Source of the DNA: Scatophagus argus | Lineage: Eukaryota > Chordata > Actinopteri > Scatophagidae | DNA: 64,000 bases | Direction: 5' to 3' | Assembly: GCF_020382885.2 (NCBI RefSeq) | Contig: NC_058513.1 | Coordinates: 17,757,641-17,821,640 of the forward strand | Shown here: positions 50,330 to 62,900 of the stretch, piece after piece | Numbering within the stretch: the first letter of the stretch is position 1 | Layout of the letters: every line of letters begins with the position of its first letter | Position numbers and translations under genes: made by a program | The notes under the pieces: generated by a model | The model's database searches: none | What the model was told of the DNA's origin: nothing | The model's input: only the letters and a program-made list of their open reading frames with translations

Positions 50330-53300
50330 ATGATGGGAGCGAACACGGTCTCACTGTGGCTGACATGGGGTAGGTTTTCTCTACAACTCTACGAGTACAA
50401 CTTTACTACTCACAACTATCTAACTGTAATACTTTTATAGTGCGCAAACTGTTTTCTTACATGTGCCAAATAAGTAGAACAAATAACAAATAAGTAGAGA
50501 AGGATGCATTAACGTTTGTTGTGTCTGTGTGAATGTTTAAGTTGGGAGTGTCCGTGAAGTCTGTGTCAGTTTAAAGCCTTGTTAAATAACCTCCATGTTG
50601 CACTGATAGACCCGGTAAAGTTTGGTTTGCTGTGCGCAGCGTGTCTCGTGCAGACGTCCGCACTGCTGTCTCACGTGGACAGGTACGAGGTGGTCACACC
50701 TCACAGACTTGCGGGGAGACAGAAGAGGAGCGCGCGGGACGGCCAGGTGACCACACCTCACCCGCCTCACTCCAAAGTAACCGCAGCTGTCAAATAGTGC
50801 AGTAAAAAGTACAGTATCTGAAATGTCACGGAGTACAGTAAAGTATAAATACTTTAAGTACAGTAATACATTGTTATAAATGTATGTATTTGTTATACTG
50901 ACGCATTCCTTTGTCCACCAGTGGATTGCTGAAGCTGGTTGTGAAGAAGGAAGACTGTACTTAAGTACAGGACTTGAGGAAAGCTTGTGATTTGATAGTT
51001 TAAGTGCATTTTGCTGATAATATAAAATACACCTCAGTGCTTTTAATTAAGTAAAAACTCACAGGACTCTTCTCCAACAGAGAGTATTTTTACTGTGGTG
51101 TTGCTACTTTCACCAAAGTAAAGGATGTGAGTACTTTGTGCCGCCACTGCAGCTCCCATGGCGTGACTGATGGGGTGTTTTCACAGGTTCATCCTGACAC
51201 CATTCGGTACGAGTTGGCCTTTGAGGGCAGGAACCACACGCTTCATCTGGAGAAAAACAGGTGAACGTTTGTCCAAAGTGGTTTTCTCAGGCAGCCTTTC
51301 AGATCCACTCGGCTGAGACGTGTTTTAATATTTGGAAACATGAGAGAAGAGAAGTTGCTGGTGTATTTTGCAGGAACCTTGTTGGAAGAGGCTACACTGA
51401 AACTCGTTATTCAGAAGACGGAAGACGTGTGACGACGTCACCGAACGAGGTGAGATTTTACTTTCAGTTTAAATTCTGTGATTTGGTGTAGAAAGATGAC
51501 ATTTTTAACAGAGACGTTCGACTTTATGATGGTTGATGGTTGGGAAGCTGAGTGATTTTCTGTTTCTTCAGACATTTCATCTTTAGAAATGAGTCGATTT
51601 TTACTGAAAAAATAAGCACAGAATTAATCAATAAATGAAAAATAATTGTTAGTTGCTGCCCTAACGTACACATGTAGGCTCACCAAATGTAAGTTCTGAG
51701 ATCATCACAAAACATTAAATCAAACACTTGAATTTGTGATGAATTTCAGCTGATTTCCTGGCTTATTGTGGCTTTTTAAATACTTTGTTTTATACACTGA
51801 GACTCCACATATTCATTAGTAAGAAAACATCCCACCTTCCAGAGGTTACAAGTCGCACCTTCGTGTCTGTAATCTATTGTGAACTTATTGTGAATGTGTT
51901 TCCACTCAGGATCACTGCTTCTACCACGGCCGCGTCGAAGGCGTGAAGGACTCCTCCGTCAGCGTCGGGATTTGCTCGGGCATCAGGTAGGAAAGTCGGG
52001 ATGTTTTCAGCTTCAGACTTCCTGTTTGTAACCCGCTGCTGACATCATCTCCGGCTGAAGTTTTGAAACTTTTGAAACTCATGATGTTCGGTAATCAGAT
52101 CAGTTGTTCAGCCGGTTTGCACGTTGCGTTGCTTGTGTTTGGCGCGTGTTAACTTGTCCTGCTTTGATGAATCTGAAGCTTTCTGTAAACCAAAACATTT
52201 GCGCTGAACTCAAGTCGAGTCCCTCACGAGCGTTTCGCCTTCCCGTCTCCGTGTCTGCAGTGGCTTTGTGAGGGCCCGGCAGCAGGTTTACCTGATCGAG
52301 CCCCTGGGACAGTCCGACGATGGACCCCATGCAGTTTACAGACGGGAGCAGCTGAAGGTCAGCGGGAGGCCCGGCTGTGGCTCCTCGTCCAACGGCTCAC
52401 TGTACGACCGGGACCAGAGCCCGCCGCTCGCCGGCCTCTACAGGACCAGATCCTGGGTAGGTGACAGTTCAGGTGTCTAAAAATGACTCAGAATGACTGT
52501 ACAGTTTGGTGATGTGATGATATATTCCATTTATCAACAACGCTTACTGTTACTCACTGCAGCAAAATCAGAATATTCCTGTGAAGGTTGTACTTCTGTT
52601 TCCTTCAGAGATCGAAACCCATCGCGGGTCCGCAGAAGTTTGTCGAGCTGGTCGTGGTGGTGGACAACACTGAGGTAAACATCTCGCTTTGATTCCTTCA
52701 CTCAGACTTTCCATCGCTAAGTGAAGCCGATCACGTCTCCTCTCTCTTCCTCCAGTACAAGCGATACGGACGTGAGACGAAATCCCGTATTCTCGGAGTA
52801 ATAAATCACGTTGACAAGGTAAAGAAAAGTTCGTGTTCAGGCTCGTGTTTTGAAGCAGTTCGCCTGCCGCCAGGCCGTCGCTCGATGTGAACGTCTCGTC
52901 TTTGCCTGCAGCTCTATCGGCCTCTGAACATTCGAGTCGTGCTGGTGGGCTTGGAGATCTGGACACACAAAGACTACATTGACGTCGACGTCAATTCGGA
53001 GACAGCTCTGGACAATTTCCTCCTGTGGCGCCAGGCTGATCTTCTCCAGAGGGTGAAGCACGACACGGCCCAGTTTGTGACGTGAGCACCAGTTTCAGAT
53101 ACCTGTGCAGGTGTTGGACTCAGTAATGTTGCCAGTTTGACCTGATGTTAGATTCCCCCCCTGACAGCGGCAAAGACTTTGACGGAGACACGGTCGGACT
53201 GGCAAATAAGTTTGCCATGTGTACTGAAAACTCAGGTGGAGTCAATCAGGTATGAATATTGACCTCCAACTGGAATTAATCCTTTAACAAGTGGAGACGA

Positions 53301-56300
53301 GTGAGTGAATTTAAAGCAGCAGTTCTTTGTTTCCATTCCAGGATCACCATGACAACCCGATAGGCCTCGCCTCCACCATTGCTCATGAGATGGGACATAA
53401 CTTTGGCTTGTCCCATGATGCTGCAGGATGTGCGTGTGGTCCGTCCTACAGCAGCGGGAACTGTGTGATGGCCGATAAGCTCAGGTAACTGCGAACTCAT
53501 TTTGTCGTTTGTCTTTATCCGTTTCCTGTTTCACAGCCGGCTGCATACAGAAAAGGTTTGAAAGAACTTGACTTCTCTGCACACACCTCATCAGGCCTTA
53601 TCGTCCATCATCAGTGCTGTAATGTTCGGGTGTCCACATACTTTTGGCCAGACAGTGTGTTTGTGCGTGTGAGTCCTGTGCAAAGCCGAAATCTGTTTGC
53701 TCCTCTTCAGGACAGGAAGTCAGGCGTTCCCGGAGTTCTTCAGCGACTGCAGCGTGGAGCAGCTCGCTGAGTTCATGGAGCGAGCTCAGCCCAGCTGCTT
53801 GTCCAAGCCGTTAAGCTCCATCAAGACCATCGCTGTGGTTCCTCGCTGTGGCAACGCCCTGCTGGACCCCGGAGAGGAGTGTGACTGTGGCACCGTGGAG
53901 GTAAACCCGATCTGGCTCCAACAGATTAGTCACTTTTGGGACCTTGGAAAGTTTAAATATATCCTGTGTTGAAGGAAGTTGGCATTGGGATTTTGTCTTT
54001 TAGCTGGTGGTTTCCTGTGTGCAAGGTCACAGCTAATAAAAGGGGAAGGTAGTGGTGGTTCAGGGTTTGGCCTCCAAGATTAAAAATAGTCTTCCTGCGT
54101 GCTCCCATCTCTTCAAAGCAGCTGCTCGTATGGGAGGTCTGAACCTGATCTGTTTTCACTGAACTTTCAACACTGCAGTTCCTGTTAAAGGTGCGGCTGC
54201 GTACACAAACATGACACAAGCGAAAAAGAGTGTGTTTGTCTTTTGCAGGAATGCAATAACCCCTGTTGTGATGCCTCCACTTGTCGCCTGACCGGAGGAT
54301 CGCAGTGCGCTCATGGACAATGCTGTGACAACTGCCAGGTACTTAAGCTTTGGGGTGGGGATGAGTTATTACGATGTGTCCTGAGGGGCCATCCAATCAT
54401 TGTTTAGATTGAACCAAAGATGGGACACAACAACGCTGCTGTCCTCAGAGCCTCGCCGCTGGCACGGCTTTAATGGCCCCATCAGCCTCGCCGTCAGCGG
54501 ACGGAGAGGTCAGGCAGCAGGGAGGCCGGTCGTACAGACACACCCTGCTGCTGGCTAATCACTGACATTAAAATTGTGACATTAGAAGGTTACAGAGCGA
54601 ACCAGCAGCATTTCCGTAATAAGAGGAAACAGAGTGTGATAACCTGCTGTTTCTTTGTAACTCACTACATCCTCAAACGAGGCGATGCAAGTCATGAAAT
54701 ACCCCGCAGGAACACCACACGGGGTAATTATACGCCCTGTTTGAGTAACGTGCACGGACTCTTACCGAATCACCTGAAATGCACTTTGACCCACAGTTCA
54801 AGCCGGCTGGGAGCGTCTGCAGAAAGTCGGCCGGCGACTGTGACCTGCCTGAGTACTGCACCGGAGTGTCGCAGGACTGTCCCGAGGACAGCTTTCACAT
54901 GAACGGCAAGCCCTGCTACAACCAGGCTCAGGGCTACTGCTACGACGGCCAGTGCCCGACACACGAGCAGCACTGCTGGAGGCTGTTTGGCACAGGTACA
55001 CTCGACGCGCTGCTGCCCGTGTTTTCCTGTCGCTCCGAACAGACGAGCTGACTTCAGTTAGCAGCCCTTTTCAGGGTCACATGGTGAAAACGACTCAGCT
55101 GCCACGTTTAATAGTGTTAAGTTACAGCTTAGTGTGGCATTTGTTCAGCTTCCAAAGTCAAACTTTGTGAGTGTTGACTTATTGTCTTCCATCTTTCCTG
55201 ACCTTTCATCTTGATTTCTTTTCCCTGCAGACGGGCGTCCATATTAACTCAATTAAAAATTATTGTAACCCACAAAACTTTGTGTTCAGATTCTCCGACT
55301 CTTGTCCTGTGAGAGAATTCAGTTTCGACTGAAAAAGCCAAAATGATGACGAAGCACTTCAGTATTTTCATCTTCCTGACCCTCCATATGTCCGATAGGT
55401 TAACTGTGAATATCTACTTTCTGCAGGCACCAGAGTTGGACTGGACGTGTGTTTTGACCTGAACAAACGGGGTGAAGAAGGTGCTAACTGTGGGAGGAAC
55501 AGATTCGGCTACACCCCCTGTACAGCACAGTAGGTTTTCTTCCTGCTCGGCTTCCATCCAAATGAGCCAATTTGTTTGGCAGCGCACCTCAACCCAACCC
55601 AGCGTCCCTGATTACTCTACTGATTCATCTTTTATCTTCTTTTTTTTTGTTTGTTTTTGCAGGAATCTGAAGTGTGGGTCTATATTTTGTGATGGAGGGG
55701 GTGAGTCCATCACCGGTAAACGGGCAGCCTACACTGTGTACAGCATCCAGTGTAAACTGGCTGTGGATGACGATAAAACCAGAAGCATCGACATGGTGCC
55801 CAGAGGGACCCGATGTGGACCGAATAAGGTAAAGCTTTCAGCGCAGAGACTCATCACGCCGGGTTTTGTTGGACGTTTTACTCATAACCAAACGTTTGCG
55901 CGCAGGTTTGCCTCGACAACAGATGCGTGGATTTATCCGTTTATGGCAAAAAGGAGGATTGTGCAAAGAAATGCAACAACAATGGGGTAAGAGAGTTATT
56001 TTAAGGTTTGGAATCGCTCGCAGATGTTTTCAGTTAGATTCCTCTGCAGCAAAAGCTCAAATGCTTCACTCGTGGTTGAAGTAATGTTACTGCATTTTCT
56101 CCCCAGGTGTGTAATCATAAGCAAGAGTGTCACTGCAATCCGGGCTGGGCTCCACCCTACTGTGACATCCAGTACGCAGATTTACCTCAAGGTACACGAC
56201 GCTTTGATTCTGTGGCAGTAAATGTGCGAGTCCACCTCAGTGTGCAGTACGGGAACACAAACGTGAGTCATTCGCTACGAGTGATCTCAACCCGGACTCA

Positions 56301-58536
56301 CTTAGGCCTCACAGGCATTTTGTCTTCAGTCTTCATCTTTTGCACGAAGACCTAACTGCTATAATATGCAGAACTAAAAGTCTGCCAAGTGATTGTGCAA
56401 CTGCTCAGTCCGCTCAGTAAACTGCTGAATGCACAAAGAAAGGAGGAAGAAGAGCAGTTGTGAAACGCCTCAGGACTCGGACGCGTTCACACGGTTTTCC
56501 TCACAAACCTGCTGTCAGAAAGCTGCTCGATTTGGTATTTTTCCCCCCAGTTATGGTGACATAAGTTGATCAACAAAGCTGAACAGTAATGATGTACTGT
56601 TGCTGACTAGAAATGATGACACACCTTTCCTGCTCTGTGCTGACCAACGCGTCATCCTTAGCTGAGGCCTCCTGACGTACAGGCCAGCATGACAGCAAAA
56701 ACAAACTTCTTTCAGCTTTTTACAACACATTTTTCCACATTATCACCATACACCACATTATTCTGCTTTAGAAAGAAACATTTCTCGATAGAACAACATT
56801 AATCCGAATACTGAATCGAATGATCGTTCCAGTAAGCATGGCTGAGAAACATCCGAACGTGTGTGTGTGATATTTCCTGCATCTACACAACAGTGTGATG
56901 TGAATTGTGTGTGGAAAAGGAATGAAACCACCAGAGAAGTGAACATAAAGTGCAGCTGTGATGTGTGTGTGCCTGCAGGTCAGACTGGGATCATCGCTGC
57001 TGTGTGTGCTGTTCTCTCCATCCTTCTGGTGGTCACTGTGATCATAGCAGGGCTGATGTGCTGCAGAAAGGACAACATGGACAGCTACACCTCTAAAAGG
57101 CAGCTTCCTCTCAGATTCATTCACGCTCAGCTGTCCGTGTGTGCTTCTCTGACCGGCTCAATCAATCTGGTGTTCACAGGAAAGTGCACTCGGCTCCCGA
57201 CAGGCTGAACCCGATGTTCCAGGAGCCCGGCGCCAAAGACAGACCTCAGATCAGTCAGCCCACGTTCGTGGAGTCAACGGCAACGCAAGCCTGCGCTCCT
57301 CTGATCGTTATGGCGACTCCCAGCAGACCCGCCCCACAGGTACAGTCAGACTGCAGGTTTAGAAATTCATGTCGGGGATCAGTCAGTCAGTGATAGTGAT
57401 TCAGGATCCTTTTTTTTTTTCCCAGCCACCGAAGAAACCGTCTTCAGTGTCGTCCACCTCACAAACCGAGCCGGTAAGCTTTAAATGAATGAGAACCTGA
57501 TCTCCTGCATGATGCACACTGAGGATCAGAGCTGCAAACCGAAGCCTGCAGCTGACGTCACATGAAGAAAGTAAAGTCAGATGTGGTGTGCAGCTGGCGG
57601 GGCTCCAACACCGTGTCGGTCCGCCTCTCATTACTTTCCCACTTTAAACCCCGTCTGTAGCGCGCAGACTCTTCCGTTCCTACTGAACATTTCTTTTAAA
57701 AACACATCAGAAGTGTAGATTAGTTCCTGAAAAAGGCTCAGCGGTCTGCGAAACAGCAGCTCGAGTCCCCACTCAAGTCTTCATTTAGTCTGCATATGAT
57801 GCTGAGTGTGTGTGTGTGTGTGTGCACAAGTGTGTTTAAAGAGAAAAATCACAAACGTCTGACTGACTTTCCGTTTTGCCGCACAGACTCAGATGCCTCA
57901 GCCTCCATCCAAACCTCTGCCACCTCTGAATCAGACTCAGGTGAGTCGCTCCTACAGCAGATGGAAACAGTTCAGTGGAGCTGAAATCCATCAGCAGCTT
58001 CAGTTTTAATTTTAAGACACTTTATGTGTCTGTCGTCTTTAGTCTTACAAACATCGATAAACACCAGCTCAAGTCGGAGGAAATCTTCCTTTTCGATGTT
58101 ACACGTATTTAAATGTGTTAACTCTGAGCTGTTATCGCTCATCACGTTACTGGTGTAGTAAACTACATCCTGAAGGCTCCCCTGCTCCATATTCATTCAG
58201 GACATTTCAGAAGTTGAAGCTGAAGTTTATCTGTTTCCTGCCTTCTTAAACTGCTTCCTCATGTTGCTGTAACATGCAAGCTTCCCCTCTCGGGATCATT
58301 AAACGTCTTATCTTGAAGTTGCAGCACATTTTCGCTCAGCCCAGACCTCCACAGTTTGAGGCCATAGTCATAAAAGTGTCTAAAATTCGTCTTGTTTTGT
58401 GTTTCAGTATAAGGCAGCCAAACCAAGTCCTCCTCCCGTACCTCCAGCGAAGCCCAGCCCTCCTCCAGCTGCCGGAATCAAAGCCTGCACTCCCCCAGTG
58501 CCTCCAGCGAAGCCACACGTCCACAGACTCACATGA
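50330..58536 (+). CDS. adam8: ADAM8 metalloprotease-disintegrin, complete
   Basis: A type I membrane sheddase of leukocytes. Exons: 50330-50369, 50640-50746, 51187-51260, 51374-51449, 51910-51986, 52261-52456, 52609-52674, 52756-52818, 52912-53081, 53168-53249, 53342-53484, 53711-53900, 54249-54338, 54797-54995, 55427-55529, 55663-55828, 55906-55986, 56107-56191, 56979-57099, 57180-57339, 57426-57473, 57887-57940, 58408-58536; 839 aa (human 824). In-frame ATGs lie at 50300, 50330 and 50333; I chose 50330 because it gives a typical signal peptide. The prodomain carries a cysteine-switch-like GRPGCG (Cys164). The protease domain starts near 200 and has [12 protein letters not shown] at 332-343, with all three zinc ligands and the catalytic Glu. 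Disintegrin (about 415-510), cysteine-rich and EGF ([19 protein letters not shown]) domains follow. A transmembrane helix lies at about 674-697. The tail has two proline motifs (PPVPPAKP) that fit SH3 ligands. The junction 57099/57180 is noncanonical. tubgcp2 is also the neighbour of ADAM8 in human. Confidence 0.93.
57809..57826. repeat. (GT)n microsatellite
   Basis: A short GT run in the adam8 intron between exons ending 57473 and starting 57887. Confidence 0.85.
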
Positions 58537-59902
58537 GTCTCATCAGAAGGATCGAGTCTGACCAAAGCAGAGGACTTTGAGCTCTTAGTCGGACAGGCAG
58601 AAAGTCAGCGACTCTTTTTGGTTGTGAGTCACAGAGGCCAAACTGTGGAAAAGCCTTTAAAGATGTGATGCAGGACCGGGGCTTCACCGGCTCAGAACTT
58701 CTTTGATAACATGAGACCAAATGCTTCTCATCATTCTTATTTCGTCTGCATAACGTTACTGCAAGACGTCTCATTGCACTTTGATGAGCGTGAGCAAAAT
58801 GGTGCTCACGTGAAAATGTACTTTCTTAAATATTTTAGATATGTTTATGCAAGGGACTGTATGAAAATGATTAAAACATGTGGGGGTGGGGTGCAGAGAG
58901 GGTAGGCCCTGGTAAGAGCTACCTAAAATGGCAGAAACCATCTTTGGTAAAAATTTAATTGGCATGTTCTTTGAGTTTTTAGTTTGGCTCATGTCCCATC
59001 TGCTAACATGGAGGGGGAGGAGTTTATGAGCTGTACTGCAGCCAGCCACCAGGGGGCAACACAGATGTTTTGGCTTCACTTTTGGGGAGCTCTCATGTCG
59101 TTATTTTTATACACAATCAATGGATGAAACGAGTCCAATATTCAGTAGCTTATAGGCCTGATTTTGGTCTACGGAGGGAAGATATCCCTTTTTTAGCTGC
59201 TAAATATCTGAAAATGACGCAATGAGAGCCATGAAAGTGAACCATAACAGTAAAGATTGCATGGCGGGAAGCTAAACAGCTCATTATGAAGCTCTGTAAA
59301 GCAGAGGGGAAGCCACAGATTCAGGTTCATTGGAGACCCTTTTCACTTTGACCCATTTTTATCATAAAAATACAGATTATTGCCCTGTTAAGTTTTTATT
59401 AAACCAGTTGTAGCAAGTCAACACTTGCCACATGAGATATTAGTAGGGAGGGTGTAGCAGTTTTTTCCTAAGCCGCGGGGAGTGTCTCCACCCGGCCCCA
59501 CTGTAATAATTGTTCAACAGTCCCTAAACTGTCCAAAGCCAGTCTGTGCCTTCTGCAAGGTTCATTTTGCATCACTTTGCACTGTACTTGAAAACGTGTG
59601 AGCGGTACGCACAGTATGGGAGGCTGTGCACCGTTCAGCGAGTGTGTCACTGTGGTTTAGCGTGAAATACTTCCATGCTTCTTTTCAGTCCCGAGACGGC
59701 GAGTGTGACAGCCTCGAGGAGCAAATACTTGTTTATTTATTGCACTGATGGGTCTGCAGGGCAACAGTCACAGGGTTTTGTAACTTTTACGTGAAACTGT
59801 AAATTAGTGGCAAATCACTGTTGTGTTGGCAATCTGTCACACTTATTCCACCGGATGTAAAATGAATCCCCGTCAGAGGGACTTTCTGTTGTGACAAATA
59901 AA
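58537..59902 (+). other. adam8 3' UTR ending at AATAAA 59897-59902
   Basis: About 1.35 kb without coding sequence between the adam8 stop and a canonical AATAAA, followed by GT-rich sequence (AAGTGTGATGAGATG). It contains an interspersed repeat at about 58925-59125. Confidence 0.6.
58925..59125. repeat. Interspersed fish repeat in the adam8 3' UTR
   Basis: The phrases CTGCAGCCAGCCACCAGGGG, GATGTTTTGGCTTCACTTTT and GGGGAGCTCTCATGTCGTTA look like a dispersed repeat frequent in percomorph genomes. I recognise it as repetitive but cannot assign a class. Confidence 0.5.
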
Positions 59903-62900
59903 GTGCACTTTATTACACAAGTGTGATGAGATGATCATGTTGCCTCAGCAGATTACACAGTCGGCGTAAAGCAAAACATGACAGGATTTCTTCTCTGCTT
60001 CTTCAGTGTTGAACTGAAATGATTAAAAGTTGGTTATGTCTTCTCCTCTACGCTGTTTTCTTTGTCTCATCTCGCACAACATTTTCATTAACCTCCAGAG
60101 AGGTCTCGTGTTGTTCTTCCCAGCGAATGGCGTCCTCATCAGTTCACAGTTAATCCATAATTACTGGCCTCCGGCGAGAGGCCTGAAGAAATGGGCTGAG
60201 CAGCAGCAGTGAGTCAGAGTCAGCATGAGCTCCCATTATCCCAGTTTCCTGCTCAGGATCCTGAAACAACCAGGCACAAAGGCTGATGGGTTGTTTCCCG
60301 TTTCCAGTTTGACACAAACTGAGTTAGTTATCACAGGAAACAAACCAAGAAACGTGTGAAATTAATTCATTGGCAGTAAGTGCCTGATGGATGAATCTGC
60401 TGTTTATGTTAGTTTAAGACGACATGATGAACTTTGGCAGCTCACAAGAACAGAATAGAGCGTGCAAAGCAGTTTCAAAAACAAAAAGATTTATAAATGA
60501 ACAGTTTTAAGGTAAACACTGTACAGTACACTGCTATACAGGCTGTATTCATATCAGCAAAGTGGTGGAAGGTGATGATTGTGGGTAAGTATTGCAGATA
60601 CACACGGAAACTACAGTACAGACAAGCCAGAACTTTAGGATATATTTGAAATGGCCCCAACAGGTTCAGCCCTGACGCCGGGTGGTCACAGTTCAAGCTG
60701 GGTACATTAGCCAGTCAAGTTCTTCTGTTCCAGACTGGGAAAAGCATTTCTCCCCCGGAGGGCAAGACACGGTCATGTTGAAACAGGAAACTGACAGAAA
60801 CAAAAACTGCTAACAAAAGTTGGAAGAACTCGTCTAAAACATCTGAATGCTGAAGATTTCACTGCCAGCAAATTGCAGGTCAAGAGTTCAAAGGATTTTT
60901 TCCTCTTTTCTCTCTCAGACTGATGAAGATAAAACCTGCACATAAATCCGTCTTCATACCGATGTCTGATGTAAATCTATTTGTAAATGGGTTAAAATAA
61001 TAAAAATATGTGAGGCACTGGTGTAAATGAGCGCTCAGACGGGAGGGGGGGTTGGCGATGAGGCCTGGATGGCTGGTTTCTCACTGAGAACGAGCTGATT
61101 CACTGTGACTCATGAGCCAAGAAGCTCGTAAAACAACACAGTTTACACTGAGTGGGGCTTGTTCTGCGGCTAATCTCAGCTCGGCGGTTTACTGGGCACA
61201 TTCTGCAGGAGATGATATGTGATGACGACACCCGCCTTCAAAGGGATCCACCATCTGTGTTTGTGCTCACATTCGAATTCCAGTCTCACAAGAATCCACA
61301 AGAAAAACACACAAGACTTTCCCAAACTACGGGCCGCAGTGAAAGCATCAGGGGTCTTTGTGCGAACTATTAATGTTTACTTTTATGATCCACGTTTGGA
61401 GGTTTCTGACTGTCAGTCTCAGCGGTGAATCGTTTCAAATGTAAAACTACAGAATCTCAGCGATCGCAGCCCGTTAGTTCTGAAGTTCTGAACATTTCTG
61501 CTGCAGGAGCGTGCAGAGTGAAACCGTAAGCTAAAACCCCCCTGAGGCCAACTGATACGATCTGGCGTGACCGTCAGGGCTCGATTCGCTCCTGCCAGAT
61601 CATTTCCTGGGACATGTAGCAGGGACGAGGCCAGCCGAAGGCGAGTCCTCAGCCCGAGCAGAAAGCAGGTCATGAGATGGAAGGAAGGACTGAACGACTG
61701 ACTCACAGTTAATCACTCTGTTTGAAGACTGACCAACTCCGGTCAAACAGTTGAGTCAGATCATCTCGATTGTTTCCAGCTTCTCTATTTTCACACCGGA
61801 ACAAAGTGCAACTGTACTTCTCTCATTGTGACACAGTTTGAAGAATGAGTCGAGTCGTTGCAGGGGTGACGGCAGGTGTGCCATCACAGCAGCTGCTTTG
61901 GAAAAAACCAAACCCTGACGACACACAGGAACTTGTGTTTCTTCTCTTTAATCCCATCAGGCTAACAACAAGCTGCTCTCCTCGGGTCATTGTAAGTTCG
62001 TGACGTGGACCGCCGAGCCCTGAGCTGAGCCGTGTCCACTCAGTCCCCCGTCGGGGCTGTAAATCCTGCACAAAGTCTGCAGGGGTCCGGCGGAGCTTTA
62101 CGTGAACTGAAACGTCACAACAGAACTTCAGAGCGAGATACTGCTCTTCACACTCCACCGCCACACTCGCCTGGCAGCTTCGCTCGTCAACTTCTCAAAA
62201 GATTTCACACAAAGACACCCACACGATGGCGCTACAGAAAACAGCAGGAACAAACAGGAAGCAGAACCATCCGCTTGAGAATCATGCCAAAGTCATTTTA
62301 TTTCATTACCAGGCAAACATTTGATCTTTACACAATGAAATTTCCAAAAAATTACAACATTCAGAGACAGCTTTGAACCATCAGATGAAGGGAAAATGGA
62401 AACGAAACTGACAAACTGAGTTACTTAAATACAAAAAATATTTTTTCCATTGCACTTCAACTTGAGTGAGTAATACAACTCAAAGGTGACCACCTAACAG
62501 TGTGACTGCAGTACATTCAGCCATTTGCTCACATCACGTCGCTGTCTGACTGATGGTCGACGGGCGGAGATTGAGTTGAGTTTGAGACCACGAACACGTT
62601 CTGGTCTTAGAGGACAGACGGGAGACAGGTTCACGTCGCCGCTTCAGTGGCTTTTCAAGCAAAAAAAGCCCAAAACTCTGGTCACAGCTTTTCTTTGTTT
62701 TATATGTTTTCAAATTGTTTGGCTGTCGTTTGGATAACAAAAACATCAACTTGGTTTCTTGGTTTTCTTGACAGAAAATAACTCGCCTAATAAATCGAGA
62801 AGATGATCACCAGAGCTTTAATAACCATGCTGAAAAGATATTACACATATTATTTTTGTCTGATGTAATAAATCCTTTCTCAGGTGACACGTAGAAAGTC

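Noticed and set aside
52568-52966. Minus-strand 132-aa open frame across adam8 exons 7-9
   Set aside because: It spans adam8 exons and introns without splice logic and shows no protein-family resemblance.
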